A stretch of DNA of 6,420 nt from Thermoplasmata archaeon (GCA_025457845.1 JALOTO010000107.1:1-6420); one strand, 5' to 3'; shown: positions 1 to 5,911, counted from the first letter of the stretch. The notes: generated by a model from the sequence alone, not told the origin. Made by a program: numbers and translations.

Positions 1-1
1 C

Positions 2-193
2 CTGGGAACACTGACCGTGTGCTGCGCGGTGTTCGATCTCGCCGGTAACGGGTATGTGAGCGGAGGCGACTTCTTCCAGTTGTTCACATATGGTGGAACG
101 ACGGCCTTCTCTGCGGCCACCTCGTACGGCGCAGTCCTGATCTACGAGCCCTTGGGGGAAAAGATAGGCACCGGGATAGTCTTCACGGCCTGA
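2..193 (+). CDS. C-terminal end of a secreted or archaeal pilin-like protein (5' end outside window)
   Basis: The frame is open from the window edge to a TGA at 191-193 and encodes the last 63 residues of a protein. The visible part contains D-L-A-G-N-G-Y-V-S-G-G-D-F-F, resembling the D-x-D/N-G-x-V-S-x-G-D turn common in archaeal type IV pilin-like and other secreted proteins. It is followed by a Thr/Ser/Gly-rich beta-type segment ending Y-G-A-V-L-I-Y-E-P-L-G-E-K-I-G-T-G, also a typical end for those pilin-like families. The residues are hydrophobic and small, as expected for an extracytoplasmic beta domain. The N-terminal signal or pilin helix would lie outside the window, so the assignment rests on the tail only. 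That it is coding is fairly safe from the codon pattern and clean stop; the pilin-like label is inference. Confidence 0.6.
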   Translation: MGTLTVCCAVFDLAGNGYVSGGDFFQLFTYGGTTAFSAATSYGAVLIYEPLGEKIGTGIVFTA

Positions 194-228
194 CGCAGCC
201 GCCGCACCCCTTTTATCACCGTTCGCGT

Positions 229-250
229 TTCCCCCTCTGTAGAGGGGGAA
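229..250. promoter_or_regulatory. Perfect inverted repeat overlapping the S66 gene ribosome binding site
   Basis: TTCCCCCTCT (229-238) and its exact reverse complement AGAGGGGGAA (241-250) are separated by only GT. The repeat ends three bases before the ATG at 254. As RNA it would fold as a nine-pair stem with a TGTA loop, placing the purine-rich ribosome binding sequence (244-252) in the 3' arm. As DNA it could be an operator or the terminator of the upstream gene. The sequence shows the symmetry; the role is inference. Confidence 0.55.
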
Positions 251-253
251 GGA

Positions 254-1252
254 ATGAACATCCAGAAACCAGCGAAGCTCAAGAAGGGTTCCCGCGTGGC
301 GGTCATCTCGCCGTCCAGCAAACCGGACCACTTCGGCATCAAGATCGGCATCGACCAGCTCGAGAAGATGGGCCTGAAGGTCGTCCTCGGTGACACCACC
401 AGGAAGCTCATGACCGTAGGGCCTCTCGCCGCCGAGGACAAGGCCAGGGCCAAGGACTTCAACTGGGCCTTCAAGGACGACTCCATAGACGGGGTCCTCT
501 GCGCCACAGGCGGCTACGGCTCGCTCAGGGTCCTGGACCTGCTCGACTTCGACATGATCAAGGACCACCCCAAGCCATTCCTCGGGTTCAGCGACATCAC
601 TGCGTACCACATCGCCCTGAACCAGATCTGCGGGATGATCACATTCCACGGCCCCGTGGTCGACATAGAGATCACCAAGGGCCAGGAGGAGATCGACGTC
701 CAGAAGAAGGACCTCCAGAAGGTCGTCAGGCAGCTCATGGGCGAGGACCCCATCGAGGAGATAGAGAACCCCGAGGACGGCATGATGCTCATGACCATCA
801 ACGATGGGAAGGCCTCCGGGAGGCTCTGCGGAGGGAACCTGACCCTCTGCGCCAGCACCCTCGGGAGCGAGTACGAGCTCCAGTCCAAGGACAAGGTGCT
901 CATGCTCGAGGAGGTCAAGGAGACCTACTACTACATCGAGGCCCACCTGACCCAGCTGAGGCTCTGCAAGAAGCTCCAGGACGCGCGCGGGATCATAATC
1001 GGGGAGATCTCGGACATGTCCACGCCCGAGAGGATCTATCCGAGCGTCGAGGAGATCGTGCGCGAGCGCGTTGGCGGGGCCGACAAGCCGTCCATATGGG
1101 GCCTCTGCTGCGGGCACGGGCGCAGGAACATGCTACTTATGTTTCTAGTTTTTCACTTCCTGGCTCGACTTATGCGTCGGTTCTTTATACCAACAACGAT
1201 ATATCCATACCACAAGAGGTATGATTCGACTTGCTGGATAGGCAGTTTTTGA
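254..1252 (+). CDS. Peptidase family S66 protein (LD-carboxypeptidase/MccF-like), C-terminus apparently replaced
   Basis: S66 enzymes are cytosolic serine peptidases. Bacterial LdcA cleaves the L,D-bond of murein tetrapeptide, while MccF cleaves microcin C-type peptide-nucleotides. The N-terminal domain opens with the typical G-S-R-V-A-V-I-S-P-S-S. The nucleophile is S113 in G-F-S-D-I-T, the Glu is E219 in L-E-E-V, and the His is H288 in C-G-H-G-R-R-N. The spacings (106 and 69 residues) match those of LdcA (S115, E217, H285). An A-T-G-G-Y-G motif lies near residues 85-90. After about residue 293 the family normally continues with a T-L-P-x-G strand and about 20 more residues. Here the ORF instead runs about 39 unrelated residues through A/T-rich DNA that carries the next gene's promoter. 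The gene is therefore probably 3'-truncated, although all three catalytic residues survive. The ATG at 254 has a G/A-rich ribosome binding site. Archaea lack murein, so a detoxification or peptide-recycling role is more likely, but this is inferred. Confidence 0.85.
   Translation: MNIQKPAKLKKGSRVAVISPSSKPDHFGIKIGIDQLEKMGLKVVLGDTTRKLMTVGPLAAEDKARAKDFNWAFKDDSIDGVLCATGGYGSLRVLDLLDFDMIKDHPKPFLGFSDITAYHIALNQICGMITFHGPVVDIEITKGQEEIDVQKKDLQKVVRQLMGEDPIEEIENPEDGMMLMTINDGKASGRLCGGNLTLCASTLGSEYELQSKDKVLMLEEVKETYYYIEAHLTQLRLCKKLQDARGIIIGEISDMSTPERIYPSVEEIVRERVGGADKPSIWGLCCGHGRRNMLLMFLVFHFLARLMRRFFIPTTIYPYHKRYDSTCWIGSF
1184..1189 (+). promoter_or_regulatory. Probable archaeal TATA box for the winged-helix gene
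   Basis: TTTATA lies in the A/T-rich 1131-1230 segment (40 G+C in 100 bases by hand count), in otherwise GC-rich DNA. Transcription starting about 25 bases downstream would begin near 1212, just before GAGGT (1216-1220) and the proposed TTG start at 1231. A second TATA-like string, ATATAT (1199-1204), would instead place the start near 1229 and give a leaderless message. Both fit archaeal promoter spacing; neither is proven. Confidence 0.45.
1206..1223. promoter_or_regulatory. Inverted repeat between promoter and start of the winged-helix gene (candidate autoregulatory operator)
   Basis: CATACC (1206-1211) and GGTATG (1218-1223) are perfect reverse complements separated by ACAAGA. The element sits just downstream of the TATA box, around the predicted transcription start, and its right arm covers the GAGGT ribosome binding site. 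A dimeric winged-helix protein binding its own promoter would use such a site, and a hairpin masking the ribosome binding site is an alternative. The symmetry is visible; the function is inferred. Confidence 0.4.
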
Positions 1253-1821
1253 TGGCTCTAGCCAAGAAAGGCCGGATCGAGGCGGTCCGGACCCTCAAGG
1301 CGCATCACGACCGCGAGTTCACGATAAACGAGCTAGCTAGGACCGCGGACATCCCCGTCATGACCGCTTGGAGGGCCGTGAAGGAGCTGAAGAAGATTGG
1401 GATAGTCCGGACCAGGAGGGTCGGGAACGCCATGAGCGTCACCCTCTGCGACGACAAGGAGCGGCTCAAGGCCCTCAGGCTCATCCCGGACACCGACCCA
1501 CATAGGACATCCGCCCGGCTGTACGCTAAGGGCCTGTCCGAGCACGCCTGGCTCATCGAGTGCAGGCTCTTCGGGAACATAGGCAAGGGAGAGCACGGTC
1601 CGGAGGACGAGGTCGATGTCGCCGTGGTCTACGATCAGGACATGGTCGGGGAGCAGGAGGCCCGGGAGGCAGCCACGGCCGCCGCAGAGCGGGTCCGCGA
1701 GGAGACCAACATCGCCATCGTCCCCCTCTGTATCCCGAAGAAGGAGATGTCCAGGCGCGGTGGGCTCGCCGCGGAGCTCAGGGACAAGGAGATCATCTGG
1801 AAGCGGCCAGGGCAGGAATGA
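1231..1821 (+). CDS. Winged-helix regulator with C-terminal degenerate nucleotidyltransferase domain
   Basis: Residues 8-72 form a winged helix: F-T-I-N-E-L-A-R-T-A-D-I-P-V-M-T-A-W-R-A-V is the helix-turn-helix, followed by L-K-K-I-G-I-V-R-T and a beta wing. Residues 105-195 resemble the minimal (MNT-like) nucleotidyltransferase fold often fused to archaeal winged helices. F-G-N-I-G-K-G (114-120) stands where F-G-S-x-x-x-G is expected, and D-E-V-D-V (126-130) stands where S-D-x-D-L is expected. The motif Ser is thus Asn and the first metal-binding Asp is Glu, so catalysis is doubtful and a ligand-sensing or structural role is more likely (inference). The TTG at 1231 is preferred: it has GAGGT ten bases upstream and keeps the first helix, L-D-R-Q-F-L. 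ATG at 1252 is the alternative and would lose seven residues. The gene has its own promoter inside the 3' end of the S66 ORF, and the stop at 1821 lies 70 bases before the DUF835 gene. Confidence 0.75.
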   Translation: MLDRQFLMALAKKGRIEAVRTLKAHHDREFTINELARTADIPVMTAWRAVKELKKIGIVRTRRVGNAMSVTLCDDKERLKALRLIPDTDPHRTSARLYAKGLSEHAWLIECRLFGNIGKGEHGPEDEVDVAVVYDQDMVGEQEAREAATAAAERVREETNIAIVPLCIPKKEMSRRGGLAAELRDKEIIWKRPGQE

Positions 1822-1891
1822 CGCCCGCCGAGACCAGGAAGACCATACTTGAAATAGCCCGGAGGGGCATACTCGGGACAGCAAAGGGTGG

Positions 1892-3163
1892 GTGTCAGAA
1901 CTGCCGCCGTCGCTCCCGCGGTCGGATCGCGGTATCTTCCTCATGGCGATACCTTTCGTCGTCCTAGCCGCATTCTCACTGCTCCTGCTCAACGACGACG
2001 ACACCGCAGCGGCCATCGATCTCACGGTTCCGGCCCTAGCCGCAGTGGCCACTGTCTTCATCGCGCTGCTCTGGCACAGGAGCAGGAACCCCCTGTTCAG
2101 GTCGACCGGCGTCTGGTTCGCGGCCGCCTTCGGCCTTCTGACGGCCGGGTGGATATGGTACACCCTGCAGTCCAGGATCGACGGGGAGATAACCGGGCTG
2201 TCGATGTCCGACGGCCTGTGGATAGGCGGATACCTGGTGCTCGCCTACGCCCTCTTCCTCACCGTCGTCACCATCAAGGTCGAGATCTCGAAGGGCATCG
2301 TCGCCACCGAGGCCGTCTACGGCATCCTCATCATCGCCCTCGTCAGCTACTCGATCTACCTGTCGGTGGAGGAGGCAGGCCTCACGACGGAGGTCATCAC
2401 GTACAGCGCCTACCCCGTGCTCGACATAGTGGTGCTGGGCCTCCTCATCCTGGTCATGTGGTACCTCAGGAAGGGGCAACTCAGCGATTTCTGGCTCATC
2501 CTGACTGTCTCCGCGTCCTTCTGGATGGCCGGGGACATAACCTACCTGCTCGACTCCGCGGCCGGGACGTACGCGGTCGGCTCCAACCCGGACCTGCTGT
2601 TCCTCTGCAACTACGGCCTCATGGCCCTGGGCATGGGCATGCTCGTCGCGGCGCAGAGGCGGGGGACGCCGTCATCCAAGCCTGAGAAGGGCGTCGGCAT
2701 AGGCGGCAGCAGGAAGTTCGAGGCGGGGACCGTCTACCTGTTCTGGGACGAGACACCGGACCGCGCGCTCAAGGCGACCATCGGCGGGATCGGCGAGGGG
2801 CTGGAGGGACTGATCATCTCGAGGAGGAGCCCAGCCGACATGACGGCCAGGTTCGGCCTGAAGAGGACCCCGATGCTCTGGATCACGACCGTCCCCGGGC
2901 CGGACCACGTGAACCCGTCGAACCTGGGCATCCTGAGCGACAGGATCGCGAGGTTCGTCGAGCGCGGGACCAACTCTGTCGTGTTCCTGGATGGCTTCGA
3001 GACCCTCGTGACCCACAACGACCCGAAGAAGGCGATGCAGACTCTGGACCGCGTCAAGGACATAGTGAGGGCGCACGGGTCGAGGCTGGTCATCACCATG
3101 GACAGGCGGACCGTCGCCGACAAGGACGCCGCCCTGATAGAATCCAACGCCGAGAAGGCCTGA
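1892..3163 (+). CDS. Eight-helix membrane protein with C-terminal cytosolic DUF835 domain
   Basis: The 423-residue product has about eight hydrophobic helices at roughly residues 13-33, 43-61, 72-91, 105-126, 137-157, 172-191, 198-218 and 232-253. A charged linker (255-275) leads to DUF835 (about 277-418). DUF835 hallmarks are G-L-I-I-S-R-R-S-P (306-314), G-L-K-R-T-P-M-L-W (322-330), N-P-S-N-L (341-345) and V-V-F-L-D-G-F-E-T-L-V-T-H-N-D (363-377). The domain is of unknown biochemistry and is common in Thermoplasmata and Thermococci, often attached to membrane or sensory modules. The membrane part has signal-receptor character, with repeated D-x-L-W/F-x-x-x-Y motifs at 107-114 and 234-241, so a sensor role is inferred. 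The start is uncertain: GTG 1892 is the first usable codon after an in-frame stop, but it has only a weak G-rich ribosome binding site. ATG 1943 would remove 17 residues and leave helix 1 nearly whole. Confidence 0.85.
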   Translation: MSELPPSLPRSDRGIFLMAIPFVVLAAFSLLLLNDDDTAAAIDLTVPALAAVATVFIALLWHRSRNPLFRSTGVWFAAAFGLLTAGWIWYTLQSRIDGEITGLSMSDGLWIGGYLVLAYALFLTVVTIKVEISKGIVATEAVYGILIIALVSYSIYLSVEEAGLTTEVITYSAYPVLDIVVLGLLILVMWYLRKGQLSDFWLILTVSASFWMAGDITYLLDSAAGTYAVGSNPDLLFLCNYGLMALGMGMLVAAQRRGTPSSKPEKGVGIGGSRKFEAGTVYLFWDETPDRALKATIGGIGEGLEGLIISRRSPADMTARFGLKRTPMLWITTVPGPDHVNPSNLGILSDRIARFVERGTNSVVFLDGFETLVTHNDPKKAMQTLDRVKDIVRAHGSRLVITMDRRTVADKDAALIESNAEKA

Positions 3164-3176
3164 GGTGACTGCTACC

Positions 3177-4220
3177 CTACTGCCCCTTCACGTTCGCGAA
3201 GTGGTCGTAGACCATCCTCGCGATCTTGGACTGGGCGAGCCTCGCCTTGGCCATCGAATCCTCGGGGATGTTCCTGAAGAACACGCAGAGGATGACCCTC
3301 GAGTGCGACGAGACGTAGATTATGCCGACGTTGGTCAGGGACGCGGCCGACACGCCCGACTTCAGGGCGAACCGTATGTCCGGGGATATCAGCGAGGACA
3401 TCGCGGTCGAGTCCTTCTGCATCAGGAGCATCGAGAGCATCATCTCGCAGGACTCCTTCGACGCTGCCTCGCACTTGACGACCTTCTCGAGCAGCATCCC
3501 GATCTCCCTCGGCGTCCCGAGGTTGTCGAAGACCTCGTCGTAGACCTTCTGCGTCTTGACCTTCTTCTCGGCCTTCAGGCCGTAGATGCCCTGCCACTTC
3601 GCCCTGAACTCCTCGACCGACAGGCCCATGGCCTCCCTCTCGGTCTCGTTGAGCGCCTTCATCCGGTCTATGTCGGAGAGGCCCTTCCATTTGCGCGCGG
3701 CCTCGGGGATGTGGAGTTCCTTGAACGGGCCGTAGCCCATGGACATGAGGAAGCTCTCCCTGTAAGGGATGTAGATCTGGGTCTTGGCCAGCCCCATCTC
3801 CTTCATGAGCATCCCGACCCTCTGGATGCCTATGCGCTTCCAGAGCATCTCGGAGGCCGTGTTGTCAGTGGCTATGATCATGAGCGACAGGAGGTCCCTG
3901 ACGGTCGGGTTCAGGCCCGGCTGGAGGTACTGGAGTATGCCCTCGCCGATGCAGTAGTGCCTCGGCTCCAGCTCGATCCTCTCGTCCAGCGAGATGAGCC
4001 CCTCGTCGACCTGCTTGAGGGTCTCGATCATGACCGCGAGCTTGAAGACGCTTGCGAGCGGGTAGATCTTGTCCGCGTCGATGGCGAGCTCCTTCCCGGA
4101 TTCGATGTGCTTCATGTAGAAGCCCATCTGGCCCTTGACTTCCTTCGCCGCCTTGTTGATCTCGGTCCTGAGTTTCATCAAGTCGGCATCCGTCGCATGG
4201 TGTTTCCGGTCTGGGCTCAA
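3177..4220 (-). CDS. Class A beta-lactamase-fold serine hydrolase, cytosolic, with a large central insertion
   Basis: All three motifs of the beta-lactamase/penicillin-recognising fold are present: S57-V-F-K60 (nucleophile and general base), T118-D119-N120 (the SDN motif) and K287-S288-G289 (the KTG motif). The S57-T118 distance of 61 residues matches class A enzymes. The T118-K287 distance is 169, against about 104 in class A, so roughly 65 extra residues lie in the omega-loop region (about 145-228). G-T-P-R-E-I-G-M-L-L (235-244) matches the T-T-P-R helix of class A enzymes. I cannot identify an equivalent of deacylating Glu166, so activity may be as an esterase or peptidase rather than lactamase. 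No signal peptide is visible, which is unusual for this family and implies a cytosolic enzyme. The start is TTG at 4220, with GAGGGTAGGT just upstream; ATG at 4178 is the alternative. The stop is TAG, 13 bases from the stop of the convergent DUF835 gene. Confidence 0.85.
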   Translation of the reverse strand: MSPDRKHHATDADLMKLRTEINKAAKEVKGQMGFYMKHIESGKELAIDADKIYPLASVFKLAVMIETLKQVDEGLISLDERIELEPRHYCIGEGILQYLQPGLNPTVRDLLSLMIIATDNTASEMLWKRIGIQRVGMLMKEMGLAKTQIYIPYRESFLMSMGYGPFKELHIPEAARKWKGLSDIDRMKALNETEREAMGLSVEEFRAKWQGIYGLKAEKKVKTQKVYDEVFDNLGTPREIGMLLEKVVKCEAASKESCEMMLSMLLMQKDSTAMSSLISPDIRFALKSGVSAASLTNVGIIYVSSHSRVILCVFFRNIPEDSMAKARLAQSKIARMVYDHFANVKGQ

Positions 4221-4254
4221 AGTACCTACCCTCTGGCGACCTTCTAAGCGGGAC

Positions 4255-4271
4255 CGTCGGCTTCGCCGGCG
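4255..4271. repeat. GC-rich inverted repeat upstream of the beta-lactamase-fold gene
   Basis: CGTCGGC (4255-4261) and GCCGGCG (4265-4271) pair around a TTC spacer with one G-T wobble; read on the minus strand that pair becomes a C-A mismatch. It lies 35 bases upstream of the minus-strand TTG start, inside the likely 5' leader if TAAATA (4308-4313, minus strand) is the TATA box. It could be an RNA hairpin or chance in GC-rich DNA. Confidence 0.3.
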
Positions 4272-4307
4272 TTCCGCCCGGCCGCTGTGAAAGGATAGGG
4301 TTGTCGG

Positions 4308-4313
4308 TATTTA
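4308..4313 (-). promoter_or_regulatory. Candidate TATA box for the beta-lactamase-fold gene
   Basis: TAAATA on the minus strand is the best A/T-rich hexamer upstream of the TTG start at 4220. It would put transcription start near 4284 and leave a leader of about 60 bases. Support is positional only. Confidence 0.3.
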
Positions 4314-4385
4314 GGCGCTTTGATGGGACATCCAGATGGCCCGATGCCGGAAAAGGGACAATGCATCCAGCAACCAAAAAGGTCC

Positions 4386-4393
4386 AATAAAAA
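4386..4393 (+). promoter_or_regulatory. Candidate TATA box for the MttB-family gene
   Basis: AATAAAAA lies about 43 bases ahead of the ATG at 4433, in an A-rich patch (CCAAAAAGG just before it). Transcription starting about 25 bases downstream, near 4413, would give a short leader of about 20 bases that still includes the strong ribosome binding site at 4416-4426. Confidence 0.45.
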
Positions 4394-4415
4394 GAGGGCT
4401 ATCCCCCACCAGTTT

Positions 4416-4426
4416 AGGAGGAGGTG
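4416..4426 (+). promoter_or_regulatory. Strong ribosome binding site that decides the MttB-family start
   Basis: AGGAGGAGGTG contains the full archaeal anti-16S complement GGAGGTG (4420-4426), six bases before the ATG at 4433. The in-frame GTG at 4424 is part of this element, so it is very unlikely to be the start codon. Confidence 0.8.
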
Positions 4427-4432
4427 CCCAGA

Positions 4433-5911
4433 ATGACGCAGGGGGACTACGCTAGGTTGAGCCAGAGGAAGCCCGGAGTGCAGATCATCGACAAGGAGGC
4501 ATTCCGTCGTATACACGACGCCTCCCTGGACGTCCTCGAGAAGGACGGGCTGAGGGTCCACAGCGAGAAGGCACTGCTGCTCCTCAAGGAACACGGCGCC
4601 AAGACGGACACCAAGACCATGACCGCTTGGCTGCCCAGGAACCTCGTCGAGGGCTGCCTCAAGAACGTCCCGAAGCAGTGGAAGATGAGGGCGAGGAACG
4701 GAAAGTACGACCTCGACCTCGACGGGAGGCACGTCTACTTCACCCTGGACGGGTGCGGCGTGCAGGCCATCGACCTCCAGACGGGGAAGAGGCGTCCCGC
4801 GAAGAAGCAGGACATAATCGACACCGCGAAGATCGTGGACCATCTGCCCGGGATAGGCTACTACACGCCGCCCGTCGCCCCCCAGGACGTGCCGCTCCAC
4901 GCCCACGTGCTCCACCAGGTGCACACGGGGTACACCTACAACGAGAAGTTCGTCATGTCCGAGTCGACCACGACGGCCCTCGAGGCGCGGCTGCAGATCG
5001 AGATGGCCAAGGCCGTCGCCGGCGGGGAGAAGGAGCTCATGGAGAAGCCTTCCCTCTCGGCCGTCATCTGCACCGTCTCGCCGCTCATCCTGGACGGCGG
5101 TGGCAGCGAGGCCCTGATCGAGTTCGCCAAGGCGGGGGTCCCGGTCAACATAATGAGCATGGCCCAGGCCGGGGTCTCCAGCCCGGCGACGCTGGCGGGG
5201 AACCTGGTCGTCAACAACGCCGAGATGCTCGGGCTGGTCACGCTGGCACAGTGCGCCAGGAAGGGGGCGAGGACGATCTACGCCTCGGCCCTCGCGACCA
5301 CCGAGCCGAGAAGCGGGGGATATGTGTCGGGCTCGCCCGAGGCGGCGCTCACATGCGCGGCTGCCGTCGAGCTGGGCAAGCACTACGGCATGCCGGCGCA
5401 GGCCTCCGCCTTCGGCACGAACGCCCTCGAGCCCGGGAACCAGGCCGCGGCGGAGCACATGATGACCGCCATGATGTGCATCAACTCCGGCGCGGACATG
5501 CTCAACGGCTTCGGCCTCCTCGAGGGGTCGACCGTGCTCTCGTACGAGCAGCTCATGTTGGACTACGACATCGTCACGACCCTGCTGGGGATCGCGAAGG
5601 GCATAGAGGTCGACGACGAGACCATCGCCAGGGGGCTCATCTCCGAGGTGGGCATCGCCGGGAGCTACCTCGCGAAGAGGCACACGCTCGCGCAGTTCAG
5701 GCAGATGTGGCAGCCGGTGGTCCACGAGCTCACGAACTACGAGGACTGGGTCAAGAAGGGGGCCGTCCCGCCGACCGTCAAGGCGAGGGAGGCCGCGAAG
5801 GTCATCCTCAGGGACCATGTGCCCGTGCCCCCGCAGAAGGACCTCGCCATGGAGCTGGATGAGATCCTGGTCCGCGGGGAGAGGACCCTCGCCGAGGCGC
5901 ACCGGGCCTGA
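4433..5911 (+). CDS. MttB/COG5598 family methyltransferase without pyrrolysine (trimethylamine methyltransferase family)
   Basis: The 492-residue product has the usual length of the family that transfers a methyl group from a quaternary or tertiary amine to a corrinoid protein. MttB demethylates trimethylamine; the pyrrolysine-free MtgB uses glycine betaine. Family signatures (numbered from the ATG) include C-T-V-S-P-L-I-L (213-220), S-S-P-A-T-L-A-G-N-L-V-V-N-N-A-E (249-264), S-G-G-Y-V-S-G-S-P-E (294-303) and N-Q-A-A-A-E-H (336-342), on a predicted TIM barrel. MttB carries pyrrolysine, encoded by UAG, near residue 334. Here that region reads F-G-T-N-A-L-E-P-G-N-Q with ordinary codons and no in-frame amber, so this is a non-Pyl homologue and its substrate cannot be deduced. 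No corrinoid protein, MtbA-type methyltransferase or RamA-type activase lies in the window. ATG 4433 is chosen for its GGAGGTG. Cytosolic; transcribed divergently from the serine hydrolase. Confidence 0.9.
   Translation: MTQGDYARLSQRKPGVQIIDKEAFRRIHDASLDVLEKDGLRVHSEKALLLLKEHGAKTDTKTMTAWLPRNLVEGCLKNVPKQWKMRARNGKYDLDLDGRHVYFTLDGCGVQAIDLQTGKRRPAKKQDIIDTAKIVDHLPGIGYYTPPVAPQDVPLHAHVLHQVHTGYTYNEKFVMSESTTTALEARLQIEMAKAVAGGEKELMEKPSLSAVICTVSPLILDGGGSEALIEFAKAGVPVNIMSMAQAGVSSPATLAGNLVVNNAEMLGLVTLAQCARKGARTIYASALATTEPRSGGYVSGSPEAALTCAAAVELGKHYGMPAQASAFGTNALEPGNQAAAEHMMTAMMCINSGADMLNGFGLLEGSTVLSYEQLMLDYDIVTTLLGIAKGIEVDDETIARGLISEVGIAGSYLAKRHTLAQFRQMWQPVVHELTNYEDWVKKGAVPPTVKAREAAKVILRDHVPVPPQKDLAMELDEILVRGERTLAEAHRA

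Noticed and set aside
1131..1230. Insertion sequence remnant in the A/T-rich segment
   Set aside because: Only short 7-base repeats were found, with no terminal inverted repeats, target duplication or transposase fragment. The segment is better explained as a promoter region at a junction.
1333..2163. Minus-strand 276-codon frame across the regulator and DUF835 starts
   Set aside because: It spans two better-supported plus-strand genes and has shadow-type composition without motifs.
3130..3179. Read-through of the serine hydrolase TAG as pyrrolysine
   Set aside because: The protein already ends at a natural family C-terminus, and the extension would be antisense to the DUF835 coding sequence.
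3165..4247. Plus-strand 360-codon open frame opposite the serine hydrolase
   Set aside because: The minus strand carries all three beta-lactamase-fold motifs at correct spacing. The plus frame is a low-complexity Leu/Asp/Val/Arg shadow.
4424..4432. GTG at 4424 as the methyltransferase start
   Set aside because: The GTG is part of the GGAGGTG ribosome binding site, which is correctly spaced for ATG 4433.
4244..5902. Minus-strand 552-codon open frame opposite the methyltransferase
   Set aside because: It is antisense to a clear MttB-family gene, is rich in Arg, Gly, Leu and Val as expected for a mirror frame of GC-rich codons, and shows no motif.
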